Part shown: positions 32,657 to 42,675 of the stretch, piece by piece | Numbering within the stretch: position 1 is the first letter of the stretch | Layout of the letters: each line of letters starts with the position of its first letter | Assembly (NCBI GenBank): GCA_025699075.1 | Contig: JAILWG010000004.1 | Span: 62,001-126,000, forward strand | Direction: 5' to 3' | Source of the DNA: Candidatus Nitrosopumilus sp. | Lineage (GTDB): Archaea > Thermoproteota > Nitrososphaeria > Nitrososphaerales > Nitrosopumilaceae | Length of the DNA stretch: 64,000 bases | Program-made: the position numbers and the translations under genes | Notes under the pieces: model-generated | Told to the model about the DNA's origin: nothing | The model's database searches: none | What the model saw: the letters and a program-made list of their open reading frames with translations, nothing else

Positions 32657-32887
32657 ATGGATGAAGACCTTCCTGAATCTGTAAAAAAATGTCTTGACAT
32701 TTTAGAAGAAAATGTGGAGATCTTGGCAAATCTTGAATATGATTTGGATGATGAAAAAGAAGATGAACTGACTCCCAATATGGAACTACATAATCTATAT
32801 GATATGACTGAAGACGTTGCAGAATCTGCAAAGATAAAACGTGCTGAATCTAATTTTACGCGACGTCAAGCTGAAGATTCTTTATGA
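32657..32887 (+). CDS. Small acidic hypothetical protein (76 aa)
   Basis: An ATG at 32657 (GTG at 32654 is one codon upstream) gives 76 residues, very acidic in the middle (YDLDDEKEDEL). A helical C-terminus contains NLYDMTEDVAESAKIKR. That segment loosely recalls the MTN-x-V-KIK core of the tiny-protein operons at 10-12 kb, but with a two-residue insertion, so I do not assign it. Overlaps a convergent gene by 6 nt. Function unknown. Confidence 0.65.
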   Translation: MDEDLPESVKKCLDILEENVEILANLEYDLDDEKEDELTPNMELHNLYDMTEDVAESAKIKRAESNFTRRQAEDSL

Positions 32888-33313
32888 TTTATGTGGTCTT
32901 TTCTTTTTTGTAAATGATTTTGCTCTACGTTTGTTTTTCTGCTTTTCTAATCTCTTCCTAGTTCTTTCAGTTGCATTTGTAGAACCTTGAATAATTTTTG
33001 TTTTACTTCCATCCCGTAACATGATCTCTTTGCCTTTAAATCGAAATTCTACATCTCTGCATTTGATATAGTATTTTCTGAGACAGAAAAATATTCTATT
33101 GTTGGTACCATGCATTTCTTTGACTTCTTTTGACTTTTTTAATTCATTGAGGATGTTTCGCAGCAGCCCTTTGTCAATATCTGTAATTCTATGTAGTTCT
33201 CTAAACCAGATGAATTTTGATTCTGACCCCCATTCTTCTAGAATGTCTAGAGTTGTTTTTGTGGCCTCTTCTCTTTCTTCATCGATTTCAATCATTTCCT
33301 TATTTTGATTCAT
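32882..33313 (-). CDS. Winged-helix-like protein with basic C-terminal tail
   Basis: 143 residues, ATG start. The middle (FIWFRELHRITDIDKGLLRN and following helix) has a winged-helix layout, and the C-terminal 40 residues are strongly basic (RTRKRLEKQKNKRRAKSFTK). Likely nucleic-acid binding, perhaps RNA or chromatin associated. No named family recognised. The basic tail and small size resemble archaeal chromatin or ribosome-associated proteins, which is an inference. Confidence 0.7.
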   Translation of the reverse strand: MNQNKEMIEIDEEREEATKTTLDILEEWGSESKFIWFRELHRITDIDKGLLRNILNELKKSKEVKEMHGTNNRIFFCLRKYYIKCRDVEFRFKGKEIMLRDGSKTKIIQGSTNATERTRKRLEKQKNKRRAKSFTKKKRPHKS

Positions 33314-33409
33314 CCTAAATTTAGCAATTTACATTAATGAAGAATTTGGATGAAAAAAGTCATGTTTTAGAACGTTGTTTCTTTTTGATATTTTGTGTCA
33401 TTCTATTCT

Positions 33410-33502
33410 ATGAACACAGAATTTAAAACAGAATGTACTGAATTAGCATGCAGAATTTTGGAAATTAAAGCAATGGCCAAGGAATTGGATGAAGAAGACT
33501 AG
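33410..33502 (+). CDS. Tiny hypothetical protein (30 aa)
   Basis: ATG to TAG, 30 residues, sequence MNTEFKTECTELACRILEIK followed by an acidic tail. One helix with two Cys. It overlaps the stop of the convergent gene by 4 nt. Supported only by reasonable composition and a free-standing position, so confidence is low to moderate. Confidence 0.4.
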   Translation: MNTEFKTECTELACRILEIKAMAKELDEED

Positions 33503-33729
33503 TTTTTTCTCTTTGATTTTGATTTTCTTTCTTTAATTCTTGATTTTGTTACCTTTACTGACTGTTTTTGATTATTCTCCATTTTGTTTGCTATTGAATC
33601 AATCTGTTTGATAATTTTTGCCTGTAATTCTGGAGAATTTGTTTTCAATAATTTCTTTTTTAATTTTTTTAATTGGTTTGAATATCCTTCAAAATCATCT
33701 TTTAATTCATTAAGATATGGATCATCCAT
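33499..33729 (-). CDS. Small basic coiled-coil protein
   Basis: 76 residues with ATG start. Helical with a Lys-rich heptad-like body (LKKLKKKLLKTNSPEL and QAKIIKQIDSIANKM) and a very basic tail ending KSKSKRKN. It may bind nucleic acid or act as a small coiled-coil adaptor. Function unknown. Confidence 0.65.
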   Translation of the reverse strand: MDDPYLNELKDDFEGYSNQLKKLKKKLLKTNSPELQAKIIKQIDSIANKMENNQKQSVKVTKSRIKERKSKSKRKN

Positions 33730-33805
33730 GGTGATTTTTTATTTGCCTTGTATTTTAGGGATTTCTATGATCTGGATTTATAATATTATTTTACTGAATT
33801 AATTC

Positions 33806-34438
33806 ATGCAGTTAACTGGAATTCTTCAAATTAGATCATATGAAAAAGCAAAAGAATTTTTGAATGAGGAACATGTTGGCCGTGTAGCTAGCATTGATAA
33901 GAATGGATTTCCACAGATAATTCCTATGAATTTTGTATTTCTAAATGATGTTGTATACATGCATTCTCATGTTAAAGGGGAAAAATTGGAAAATATTTCC
34001 AGAAATAATAAAGTTGGATTTGAGGCAGACCGTGAATTAGAATTTCTTCCTTCTTATTTTGAAGATCCACATAATGCATCATTAGCTGATACGTTATACA
34101 TTAGCATTGTAATCAAGGGCCTGGCTTCATTTGTTTCTGATAGGGAAGAGAAAACACTTGCACTAAATGGATTGATGGAAAAATATCAGCCTGAAGGACA
34201 CTATGATCCAATCCAATCTGATATGAGAGTTTTAGATGCTGTTAGTGTGATCAAAGTAACACCTCAAACACTTCATGGTAAATATAAGATTGGTCAACAT
34301 ATGAGACCTGAGGATAGGATGACACTTGCACAAAAAATTCTAGAAAAAAATTCTCCTACCGCACATGATACATTGAAAATCATGGGTTTTGAGATAACTG
34401 ATACAGGTTTGAAAATGATCGATAATCCTATTTGGTAA
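33806..34438 (+). CDS. Pyridoxamine 5'-phosphate oxidase-family flavoprotein
   Basis: 210 residues, ATG start. An FMN-binding split-barrel pattern is visible: EEHVGRVASIDKNGFPQIIP, then MNFVFLNDVVYMHSHVKGEK and NNKVGFEAD. It resembles small PPOX proteins that use FMN or F420. The C-terminal 60 residues extend past the core domain. Exact substrate unknown. Own promoter region upstream (AT-rich TATAATATTA near 33780). Confidence 0.8.
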   Translation: MQLTGILQIRSYEKAKEFLNEEHVGRVASIDKNGFPQIIPMNFVFLNDVVYMHSHVKGEKLENISRNNKVGFEADRELEFLPSYFEDPHNASLADTLYISIVIKGLASFVSDREEKTLALNGLMEKYQPEGHYDPIQSDMRVLDAVSVIKVTPQTLHGKYKIGQHMRPEDRMTLAQKILEKNSPTAHDTLKIMGFEITDTGLKMIDNPIW

Positions 34439-34450
34439 TTTTGATTAAAA

Positions 34451-34588
34451 TCAGAGGTTATCCATTTTTACTCTGTTTTTGTCTGCTTGTTTTTTTAGTT
34501 TGGCAAGAAACTCGTTTGTTTTGAGTTTCAATTCAATCATGACTTCTTGCTCTGTTTCTCTGAGCTCTTTTTGAGGATCATCTTTCAA
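34451..34588 (-). CDS. Small charged hypothetical protein (45 aa)
   Basis: 45 residues from a TTG start just after an in-frame TAG. Helical and charged (KDDPQKELRETEQEVMIELK, then KLKKQADKNR). It lies between the flavoprotein and uvrB in the opposite orientation. Composition is protein-like, but there is no motif. Tentative. Confidence 0.45.
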   Translation of the reverse strand: MKDDPQKELRETEQEVMIELKLKTNEFLAKLKKQADKNRVKMDNL

Positions 34589-34717
34589 TTTGGCCTATCT
34601 CTTGATTGTAAAGTCAAGATTTAAGGGAGTATAAAATTTCCCATTCTTGAAACCAGGTTAACTAAAAGTTCTTTTTGTGGAAACGTTAGCTATAAGTTCA
34701 GTTTTTAAGGATTGTAT

Positions 34718-36673
34718 ATGTTGGAACAGATCTCAAAATTCGAGTTAGCCTCTGATTATGCACCTACAGGGGATCAACCTCAAGCGATAGATGCTCTAGT
34801 TGATGGAGTTAGGAAAGGTACTGTTCAGACCTTGCTTGGAGTAACTGGTAGCGGCAAGACCTTCTCTATTGCAAATGTTATTGCACGAACTGGAAAAAAC
34901 ACTCTGGTTATATCCCACAACAAAACTTTGGCAGCACAACTTTATTCTGAATTAAAGCAATTCTTTCCAAAAAATAATGTTGGATATTTTGTATCCTATT
35001 ATGATTATTATCAACCAGAAAGTTATCTTCCTCAAACTGATACTTACATTGAAAAAGATACTCAAATTAATGAAAAAATTGAAAAGTTAAGACTAGAGGC
35101 AACTGCAATGCTGCTTTCTGGAGAGCCTACAATCATAGTCTCTACTGTCTCATGCATCTATTCTTTGGGAAACCCTCAGGATTGGGAAGATTTGGCCATT
35201 ACAATCAACACCGGAGATGAAATCAAAAGAAATGAAATAATCCGGAGATTTGTAGATGCAAGGTATGAGAGAAATGACACAGAAGTAGCACCGGGAAATT
35301 TCCGAGTGAAAGGTGATACGATTGATATTACTCCTGCATATTCAGAAGATTTAGTTAGAATTTCTATGTTTGGAGATGAAATAGAAAAAATAGCGCTGTT
35401 AGATCATGTATCTCTGAAAGAGAAAAAGAAACTCTCTCAAATGAAAATTTTTCCTGCAAAGCACTATCTGATTGCAAAAGATGTTCGTCAAAAGGCAGTT
35501 AAATCAATTAGAGAAGAATTGGAAAAACGTTTGCCTGAATTAAATGAGTTGGAAAAGCAAAGATTGGAGATGCGAACAAAATATGATTTGGAAATGATTG
35601 AAGAGCTTGGGTATTGTTCTGGGATTGAAAATTATTCTAGGCATTTTGATGGGCGAAAGGCTGGGGAAAAAGCATTTTGTTTAATGGATTTCTTTGGAGA
35701 TGATTATCTTTTAGTTATTGATGAATCTCATGTCACTTTACCACAACTTCACGGAATGTACAAGGGTGATCGTTCTAGAAAAAACGAATTGGTAACATAT
35801 GGATTCAGATTGCCAAGTGCCTTTGATAATCGACCATTAAAATTTGAAGAATTTGAAAAATACATTCAAAACACAATCTTTGTTTCAGCAACTCCTTCAG
35901 ACTATGAGAAAAAAATTTCATCTAAAATTGCTGAACAACTTGTAAGGCCTACAGGTCTACTTGATCCAAAAGTTGAGGTAAGACCAACCAAAAACCAGAT
36001 GGATGATCTAATCAAAGAAATCAACAAGCGAATTGAATGTTCTGAGCGTGTTTTAGTCACAACTTTGACTAAAAGAATGGCTGAAGACTTGGCTGAATAT
36101 CTCTCAAAAAAGAATGTTAGAGTAAGATACATGCATTCTGAGATAGAAGGGTTGCAAAGAACTGAGATTATTAGACAATTACGTCTCGGTGAGTTTGATG
36201 TTTTGGTTGGAATTAATCTCCTCCGAGAAGGGCTTGATATTCCCGAGGTGTCTTTAGTTGCAATCTTGGATGCAGATAAAGAGGGTTTTTTGAGAAATTT
36301 TACTAGTTTGATTCAAACATGTGGTCGTGCCGCAAGAAATGTAAATGGAACTGTGATTATGTATGCTGATAATACCACACAGTCTATGAAAAATGCAATT
36401 AGTGAAACCAAACGTCGTAGAGAAAAGCAAATGCAGTATAACAAAGAGCACAACATTACCCCTAAAACAATAATAAAATCTGTACCTGATCAGGAGGTTG
36501 CTTTGGATGATTCAAAATTAAAATCAACACATGATCTTGCAAATGAAGTAATAGAGTTGGATGCACAAATGAAAAAATATTCTGAAGACTTGGATTTTGA
36601 ACGTGCAATTGAGTGTAGAGATAGAATAAAAAGACTAGAAAAGGAGATTGAATTTAAAAATGACAGAAAATAA
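34718..36673 (+). CDS. uvrB: Excinuclease ABC subunit B
   Basis: 651 residues when started at ATG 34718 (a TTG at 34712 adds two). Helicase motif I GVTGSGKT is at about 41-48, the damage-verifying beta-hairpin segment (YYDYYQPESYLPQTDTYIEK) is present, and DEAD-like VIDESH follows. Helicase motifs V and VI (GLDIPEV, TCGRAARN) and a C-terminal UVR domain (FERAIECRDRIKRLEKE) complete it. It loads onto DNA with UvrA and hands lesions to UvrC. First gene of uvrB-uvrA-uvrC. Thaumarchaea acquired this bacterial system by transfer. Confidence 0.96.
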   Translation: MLEQISKFELASDYAPTGDQPQAIDALVDGVRKGTVQTLLGVTGSGKTFSIANVIARTGKNTLVISHNKTLAAQLYSELKQFFPKNNVGYFVSYYDYYQPESYLPQTDTYIEKDTQINEKIEKLRLEATAMLLSGEPTIIVSTVSCIYSLGNPQDWEDLAITINTGDEIKRNEIIRRFVDARYERNDTEVAPGNFRVKGDTIDITPAYSEDLVRISMFGDEIEKIALLDHVSLKEKKKLSQMKIFPAKHYLIAKDVRQKAVKSIREELEKRLPELNELEKQRLEMRTKYDLEMIEELGYCSGIENYSRHFDGRKAGEKAFCLMDFFGDDYLLVIDESHVTLPQLHGMYKGDRSRKNELVTYGFRLPSAFDNRPLKFEEFEKYIQNTIFVSATPSDYEKKISSKIAEQLVRPTGLLDPKVEVRPTKNQMDDLIKEINKRIECSERVLVTTLTKRMAEDLAEYLSKKNVRVRYMHSEIEGLQRTEIIRQLRLGEFDVLVGINLLREGLDIPEVSLVAILDADKEGFLRNFTSLIQTCGRAARNVNGTVIMYADNTTQSMKNAISETKRRREKQMQYNKEHNITPKTIIKSVPDQEVALDDSKLKSTHDLANEVIELDAQMKKYSEDLDFERAIECRDRIKRLEKEIEFKNDRK

Positions 36674-39479
36674 ATTAAAAATTCGTGGAGCTCGTCATCA
36701 TAATCTAAAGAATTTGGATATTGATATTCCAAAAAACAAACTAGTCGTAATCAGTGGGTTATCTGGTTCTGGAAAATCCACATTAGCTTTTGATACAATT
36801 TATGCTGAAGGTCAGAGAAGGTATGTGGAATCTCTTTCTGCATATGCTCGTCAATTTCTAGAAATGATGGATAAACCTGATGTTGATTCTATCGAGGGTC
36901 TATCTCCTGCAATTTCAATTCAGCAAAAAACCACTAGCAAGAACCCTCGTTCTACCGTTGGAACCACTACTGAAATTTATGATTATATGAGATTGCTTTT
37001 TGCAAGAATTGGCATTCCTTACTGTACAAATTGTGGACGTAAAGTTTCAACTCAGTCTGTAGAAAGAATTTGTGATTCTGTACTCAAAGATTTTTCTGGA
37101 AAAAAAATTCTTGTTTTGGCCCCTATTATTCAGAGAAAAAAAGGAACTTATGAGAAACTATTTGAACAAATCAAAAAAGATGGATACTCTAGAATACGCG
37201 TAAATAGTGAAATTCTGAGCCTAGATGATGAAATTCCTCCTCTTGATAGACAAAAATGGCATAATATTGAGATTGTAGTGGATAGACTCACCACCGAAAA
37301 ATCAGAAAGATCTCGCCTTTTTGAGGCAATACAGACTGCAATTAAGGCATCCAAAGGAGATGTAATGATTGCAACTGAGAACTCCGAAAAAATTTTTTCA
37401 CAAAACAACGCATGTCCTTACTGTGGATTAACTGTAGGTGAGTTAGAGCCACGTTCATTTTCGTTTAATTCTCCATTTGGTATGTGTAAAACATGTAATG
37501 GCCTGGGTGTTAAGATGGAGTTTGATGCAGATCTAGTTGTACCTGATAAAACAAAATCTATCTTAGATGGTGCAATAGTTCCATGGAGTGGACGATTTTC
37601 TGCATTTAGACGACAGGCATTAAGAGCGGTGGGTAAAAAATTTGGTTTTGATTTAATGACTCCTTTTGATAAGATAAAACCAAAACATCTTCAGATTATA
37701 TTGTATGGTACAGATGATTTAATTGATTTTACATATCGTTCAAAATCTGGGGATTCTTCATGGCAATCCACAAATACCTTTGAAGGAGTTTTGGCAAATT
37801 TGCAACGCACATTTATGGAAACTGATTCTGAATCAAAAAGAGAATGGCTTAAACAATTCATGAGGGATACTCCCTGCACTTCATGTCATGGTAAAAAACT
37901 AAAACCAGAATCTCTTGCTGTCAAAATTAATGAAAAAGGCATAATGGATGTTTGTGACATGTCAATTGATCATTGTTATGATTTCTTTGTATCATTGAAA
38001 TTGACTGAGAATGAACAATACATTGCACGTGATGTTCTAAAAGAAATCAAAGAGCGTCTAGAATTTTTAATGAATGTCGGATTAAATTATCTTACCTTAA
38101 ACAGATTAAGCTCTACATTATCAGGTGGAGAATCACAACGAATTCGACTTGCAACTCAGATTGGGTCCAACTTAACTGGGGTCTTGTATGTGCTTGATGA
38201 GCCGACAATAGGTCTGCATCAACGAGACAACACTAGACTCATTAAAACGCTAAACAAGCTACGAAATCTTGGAAATACAGTCATAGTTGTAGAGCATGAC
38301 GAAGAAGTCATACGAAATTCAGATTGGATGATAGACTTGGGTCCTGGAGCTGGAGTTCATGGAGGGAATGTGGTCTTTGAAGGAACTGTAAATCAAATTC
38401 TTAAAGATGACAAATCTGTGACTGGTGCATACCTGAAAAATAATTCTTTAATTAATCTGAAAGACAAAATTCGTAATCCTTCTGGTTCGCTAATCATAAA
38501 GGGTGCATCTGAAAATAATTTAAAAGATATAGATGTGGAGATTCCTCTTGGTCTTTTTGTTTCTGTAACTGGAGTTTCAGGCTCTGGAAAATCTACTCTG
38601 ATTAATGATATTTTGTTAAAAACATTAGAAGGTTATTTTTCTAAATCAAATGTTAGGCCCGGCTCTCACAAAGAACTTGTTGGTTTGGAAAACATTGACA
38701 AGGTAATTGCAATTGATCAATCTCCAATTGGAAGAACTCCTCGTTCAAACCCTGCAACATACATTGGCGCATTTACTCCTATCAGAGAACTGTATGCCAA
38801 TACTGCATTGTCAAAAGAACGTGGATATGCACCTGGACAATTCTCATTTAATGTAGCTGATGGTAGATGTTTTGCATGTGATGGAGATGGAGTGAAACAA
38901 ATTGAAATGCAGTTTCTATCTGATGTATATGTAAAATGTGATGAATGTAAAGGAAAAAGATACAACACTGAAACATTGTCTGTTCTATACAAAGGAAAAA
39001 ATATTTCAGATGTACTGGACATGACTGTCTATGAAGCATTGAACTTCTTTGAAAACATCCCTGCGATTAAACGTAAATTACAAACAGTATATGATGTGGG
39101 ACTAGGATATATCAAACTTGGACAATCTTCTACTACTTTGTCTGGAGGTGAGGCACAGAGAGTAAAACTTGCTTCAGAATTATCAAAAAGAGGTACTGGA
39201 AAAACCCTTTACATTCTAGATGAACCTACTACTGGGTTACATTTTGCTGATGTTCAGAAATTACTTGATGTTCTTAATCGACTAGTGAATTTGGGGAATA
39301 CTGTGGTTGTAATTGAGCATAATATGGATGTGATTAAAAATTCTGATTGGCTAATAGATCTTGGTCCTGAAGGTGGAGATGAGGGTGGTAAAATAGTGGC
39401 AACAGGCACTCCAAAAGATATTTCAAAAGCACCTGGAAGTTATACTGGAAAGTATCTTAAAAAATTATTAAAAAAATGA
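36660..39479 (+). CDS. uvrA: Excinuclease ABC subunit A
   Basis: 939 residues from ATG 36660, overlapping uvrB by 14 nt. Two ABC ATPase modules: Walker [16 protein letters not shown] near 34-48 and [10 protein letters not shown] near 640; signatures [12 protein letters not shown] and [12 protein letters not shown]; Walker B LYVLDEPT and LYILDEPT. Zinc modules CPYCG...CKTC and CFAC...CDEC are present. It recognises DNA damage as a dimer. It sits between uvrB and uvrC with overlapping reading frames. Full length. Confidence 0.96.
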   Translation: MTENKLKIRGARHHNLKNLDIDIPKNKLVVISGLSGSGKSTLAFDTIYAEGQRRYVESLSAYARQFLEMMDKPDVDSIEGLSPAISIQQKTTSKNPRSTVGTTTEIYDYMRLLFARIGIPYCTNCGRKVSTQSVERICDSVLKDFSGKKILVLAPIIQRKKGTYEKLFEQIKKDGYSRIRVNSEILSLDDEIPPLDRQKWHNIEIVVDRLTTEKSERSRLFEAIQTAIKASKGDVMIATENSEKIFSQNNACPYCGLTVGELEPRSFSFNSPFGMCKTCNGLGVKMEFDADLVVPDKTKSILDGAIVPWSGRFSAFRRQALRAVGKKFGFDLMTPFDKIKPKHLQIILYGTDDLIDFTYRSKSGDSSWQSTNTFEGVLANLQRTFMETDSESKREWLKQFMRDTPCTSCHGKKLKPESLAVKINEKGIMDVCDMSIDHCYDFFVSLKLTENEQYIARDVLKEIKERLEFLMNVGLNYLTLNRLSSTLSGGESQRIRLATQIGSNLTGVLYVLDEPTIGLHQRDNTRLIKTLNKLRNLGNTVIVVEHDEEVIRNSDWMIDLGPGAGVHGGNVVFEGTVNQILKDDKSVTGAYLKNNSLINLKDKIRNPSGSLIIKGASENNLKDIDVEIPLGLFVSVTGVSGSGKSTLINDILLKTLEGYFSKSNVRPGSHKELVGLENIDKVIAIDQSPIGRTPRSNPATYIGAFTPIRELYANTALSKERGYAPGQFSFNVADGRCFACDGDGVKQIEMQFLSDVYVKCDECKGKRYNTETLSVLYKGKNISDVLDMTVYEALNFFENIPAIKRKLQTVYDVGLGYIKLGQSSTTLSGGEAQRVKLASELSKRGTGKTLYILDEPTTGLHFADVQKLLDVLNRLVNLGNTVVVIEHNMDVIKNSDWLIDLGPEGGDEGGKIVATGTPKDISKAPGSYTGKYLKKLLKK

Positions 39480-41062
39480 CTTTTGATATTTCGAAAATTT
39501 CCATTCCTACTGATCCTGGAATTTATCTAATGAAAGATGTTGATGCAAAGATAATCTATATTGGTAAAGCAAAGAATCTGAAAAACAGAGTAAGATCTTA
39601 TTTCAACAAAAATCAAAATTACAAAACACAAAAACTTGTTGAAAATATTTCAGACATTGAATTTGTTTTAACTGATAATGAAAGTGAGGCCTTTCTTTTA
39701 GAATCAAACATGATCAAAAAATATCGCCCTAGATTCAACATTGAATTAAAAGATCAACAAAGGTATACGTATCTAAGAATTTCTGACGAAAAATATCCGC
39801 GACTTTTGGTGTCTAGACGAACTAGGGATGGAAAATTCTTGGGAAAGGGAAAAACTTTTGGACCTTTCACTCAAGGTAGTTCAAAACTACTTACAATTGG
39901 AGCTCTTCGCAAAGCATTTCAAATTAGAATTTGTAAAACTCTTCCAAAAAAAGTCTGTTTGGAATACCACTTGGGTAATTGCGAGGGCCCATGTGAATTT
40001 AAGAGTGCTCAGGAAAGATATCCTACACATGTTGCTGCATTAGAGGAGGTTCTAAAAGGAAAAAATCAGACTAAAATTTTTACAAAAAAATTAGAGGAAG
40101 AAATGCAACAAGCAGCAAAATTACAGCAATTTGAGCGTGCAAAAGACATTCGTGATACTCTGATTAGACTTGGTAGTCTTCAAACAAAACAAAAAATGGA
40201 ATATGTTGAAAACTCTGATGAGGAATATTTTGGCATCGGAATCCAAGAGCAATCTGCAACTGTGATGAATTTTAGAATGATTAATGGAGTAATTCGAGAT
40301 AGTGATAAATTCTTTTTTGATTTAGTAGGTGATAATTCATTTTCTAATTTCATATATCAGTATTATTCGACACACAAAATTCCAAAATTTATTTTTGTTA
40401 GTGAGCTTCCTGAGAATAAAAAATTGCTAGAATCTCTATTGTCTGAACAATCTGGATTCCGAGTCCAAATTCTGTCTCCTGCTAAAGGAAAGAAAAAGGA
40501 CATTATCGATTTGATTTTAAAAAACATTAAACTTATTCATTTGAAAGGTGGAGATCCTGGTCTGGTTGAATTAAAAGAAATTTTGAATCTACCTGTTATT
40601 CCAAATGTCATTGAATGTTTTGATATTTCAAATCATGGTGAAGATTTTGCAGTAGGATCAATGTCTAGATTCGTTGGAGGAATTCCAAATAAGTCTGGAT
40701 ATAGAAAATTTAAAATTAAAACCATATCTGGTCGAGATGATTTTGCAATGATTGGAGAAATAATTAAGCGCAGATACTATAGATTACTTGAAGAAAATTC
40801 TGAACTTCCTGATTTGATTGTGATTGATGGAGGTAAGGGCCAGCTTAACGCGGCTATGAAATCTTTAGAATCTCTTGGTTTGAATCTACCTTGTATTTCC
40901 TTGGCAAAAGAAAATGAAGAAGTGTATTTGCCAAAAAACAAAAATCCAATAATTATTCCAAAATACAAACCTTCTTTGAAGATTTTGCAATATGCAAGAG
41001 ATGAAACACATCGATTTGGTGTATCATACAATAGAAACATTAGGAAAAATCAAATAAAATAA
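39476..41062 (+). CDS. uvrC: Excinuclease ABC subunit C, without C-terminal HhH domain
   Basis: 528 residues; bacterial UvrC is about 600. The GIY-YIG nuclease domain begins at about 13 (PGIYLMKD, IIYIGKAKNLKNRV). The Fe-S-type Cys set is C153, C161, C169, C173. A UVR domain is near 205-235, and an RNase H-like 5' nuclease domain follows (FDISNHGEDFAVGSM, VIDGGKGQLNAA, DETHRF). The protein ends about 12 residues after DETHRF, where bacterial UvrC continues into a tandem helix-hairpin-helix. The ATG overlaps the uvrA stop by 4 nt. Confidence 0.93.
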   Translation: MTFDISKISIPTDPGIYLMKDVDAKIIYIGKAKNLKNRVRSYFNKNQNYKTQKLVENISDIEFVLTDNESEAFLLESNMIKKYRPRFNIELKDQQRYTYLRISDEKYPRLLVSRRTRDGKFLGKGKTFGPFTQGSSKLLTIGALRKAFQIRICKTLPKKVCLEYHLGNCEGPCEFKSAQERYPTHVAALEEVLKGKNQTKIFTKKLEEEMQQAAKLQQFERAKDIRDTLIRLGSLQTKQKMEYVENSDEEYFGIGIQEQSATVMNFRMINGVIRDSDKFFFDLVGDNSFSNFIYQYYSTHKIPKFIFVSELPENKKLLESLLSEQSGFRVQILSPAKGKKKDIIDLILKNIKLIHLKGGDPGLVELKEILNLPVIPNVIECFDISNHGEDFAVGSMSRFVGGIPNKSGYRKFKIKTISGRDDFAMIGEIIKRRYYRLLEENSELPDLIVIDGGKGQLNAAMKSLESLGLNLPCISLAKENEEVYLPKNKNPIIIPKYKPSLKILQYARDETHRFGVSYNRNIRKNQIK

Positions 41063-41086
41063 GAAAAAAGGAAAAAAAGTTTTTTG

Positions 41087-41686
41087 CTAGTTCACTGTTA
41101 CAGTGCCGACCATCCAAGGATGTACCATACAGAAGTAATCATAACTGCCAGAATCATTGAATGTAAATGCATAAACTGCATTTGCCATGACTAGACTGCT
41201 ATCAAATACGCCAGAAGGTCCATCAGCTGGACTACCACCAGTTACAGTGTGTGCTGCTGTGTCGACGTTAATCCATTCTACTGTATCTCCAGCATTGATT
41301 GTGATGTCTGCTGGTAAGTAGCATGCATTACTTTCTTCACATCCTGGAACTGAAGTTCCTTTTGGAATGTCCACAGTGTGTGTTGTTGGTCCTGTTGGTT
41401 TTGCCATGGTATCTTTCTTTTCTTCCATGGTATCTTTCTTTTCTTCCATGGTTACTTTTTCTTTAAGCTCCATAGTTTTTTCTGCGGTTGCAGTTTCACT
41501 TTTTACCTTATCTGCAATACCTGCAAATGGGTCTGTCTGAGTTTTTGGCTCAACAGTTTTTGAAACTACTGGGGCAGAAACAACGGGACCGGCACTTTGA
41601 ACTCCATCCATATAGAATGCAAATCCTACACCGACAACTACAATTGCAATAGAAAATGCAATTGCTGCTTTGTCTATACTTGCCAT
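41087..41686 (-). CDS. Membrane-anchored plastocyanin-like blue copper protein
   Basis: 199 residues. An N-terminal transmembrane anchor lies at about 8-25 (AIAFSIAIVVVGVGFAFYM). A linker with MEEKKDT repeats leads to a cupredoxin domain, with likely type I copper ligands His in AAHTVTGG and Cys-His-Met in YFCMVHPWM. An extra Cys pair is in GCEESNACYLP. Such proteins replace cytochrome c as electron carriers in ammonia-oxidising thaumarchaea. ATG start. Role in the respiratory chain is inferred from the host type. Confidence 0.9.
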   Translation of the reverse strand: MASIDKAAIAFSIAIVVVGVGFAFYMDGVQSAGPVVSAPVVSKTVEPKTQTDPFAGIADKVKSETATAEKTMELKEKVTMEEKKDTMEEKKDTMAKPTGPTTHTVDIPKGTSVPGCEESNACYLPADITINAGDTVEWINVDTAAHTVTGGSPADGPSGVFDSSLVMANAVYAFTFNDSGSYDYFCMVHPWMVGTVTVN

Positions 41687-41702
41687 AATTGATCCATGAC
41701 CT

Positions 41703-41719
41703 GATATATGGTAAATAAA
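41703..41719 (-). promoter_or_regulatory. TATA-like region upstream of the cupredoxin gene
   Basis: On the minus strand the stretch reads TTTATTTACCATATATC, 17-33 nt before the ATG. Either AT-rich core could place transcription at or beside the start codon. The rest of the 293-nt intergenic region to 41979 holds AT-rich sequence in which I see no gene. Confidence 0.4.
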
Positions 41720-41979
41720 TCTAATCGTCAGAATTGTAATATTTTATAAAATTACTATCCTTACAATCCTTTTTTCTATATATCATCAATCAAATCATTC
41801 TTTGAATTTTGATTCTCTTATTTTTGAAATATTTTCAATATTGTTGATTATCTGTTGAAAATCTCATAAGATCGCTCTAATTGAAGATAAACTGTTGTCA
41901 ACCAAATTGAACCGTCTTTTATTTTACCAATCTGATATATATTAAAATCACAAACTGCAAATGAGATCTCACCAAGTAA

Positions 41980-42390
41980 CTAATCGTTTTTGGTCTTAAT
42001 CTCTTTTGCATCTGTTATTTTTTTGGAAGGGTTGTTCTCTTTTTGAATTAATTCATATTTTATTTTTAATTTCCTTTGAGCAATTAATTGATTAATGAAT
42101 TTAATTCGATTTGAAATAAATTCATCATTGATTTCTAAATTTGATGCAAGTTGATCAAACATTGCTTTTTCATCTAATCTTATTTTGATACTGTCTTCAT
42201 TTTTTATAATGAATACTCCTATGCCCCAAAACAAACCGACATGGAGTGAGACATATTTTGATTGTAAATCTGAAATCTTATTTTTGTAAATTTCTATGTG
42301 TTCTCTGCTTTGTTCAACAATTGAATCCTCTGTTTTGATAACCCATGAAATTCTTTTTGTATTTCCGTCTGAATAGAAAACATGGTCCAA
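41980..42390 (-). CDS. Hypothetical protein (136 aa)
   Basis: 136 residues, ATG start. A mixed domain with a glycine-containing strand (SLHVGLFWGIGVFIIKN) is followed by a helical, Lys-rich C-terminus. No family recognised. Divergent from the small gene at 42467. Function unknown. Confidence 0.65.
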   Translation of the reverse strand: MDHVFYSDGNTKRISWVIKTEDSIVEQSREHIEIYKNKISDLQSKYVSLHVGLFWGIGVFIIKNEDSIKIRLDEKAMFDQLASNLEINDEFISNRIKFINQLIAQRKLKIKYELIQKENNPSKKITDAKEIKTKND

Positions 42391-42466
42391 TTGTCAACCA
42401 AAAAGGGGTCTTTTGTTAATATATTTTGAATCCCCTACTTATGATCAAAGATTAAAAGATGTACAT

Positions 42467-42673
42467 ATGCTTGAGTCCCACGCATTCTTCTCAAAAATGG
42501 TCGATGAATTAGTTGAATTCTCAGAATATGATCCAGAATTGGCAGATGGAATCAAGTGGCTTGATGATCAGGCTCAGAAAAAAGGTATTACATTTTATGA
42601 TATGGTCTTTGAAGTATTGTACAAGCATGATGTAAATTCAAAGGCTAAAGATTGGCTTAGCACAAGAAATTAA
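42467..42673 (+). CDS. Small conserved protein next to citrate synthase (68 aa)
   Basis: 68 residues from ATG 42467. An upstream TTG at 42413 lies before the probable TATA (TTAATATATT), so it is disfavoured. The C-terminal part WLDDQAQKKGITFYDMVFEV resembles IDHQTQLEGVSFFDVYLDS in the gene at 43959, on the other side of citrate synthase. Convergent with citrate synthase, stop to stop. Function unknown. Confidence 0.65.
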   Translation: MLESHAFFSKMVDELVEFSEYDPELADGIKWLDDQAQKKGITFYDMVFEVLYKHDVNSKAKDWLSTRN

Positions 42674-42675
42674 AT

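Noticed and set aside
32657-32887. MTEDV-x4-KIK segment as a sixth member of the tiny-protein family
   Set aside because: Two extra residues split the core, and the gene lacks the promoter box and operon context; likely chance, although a profile search could decide.
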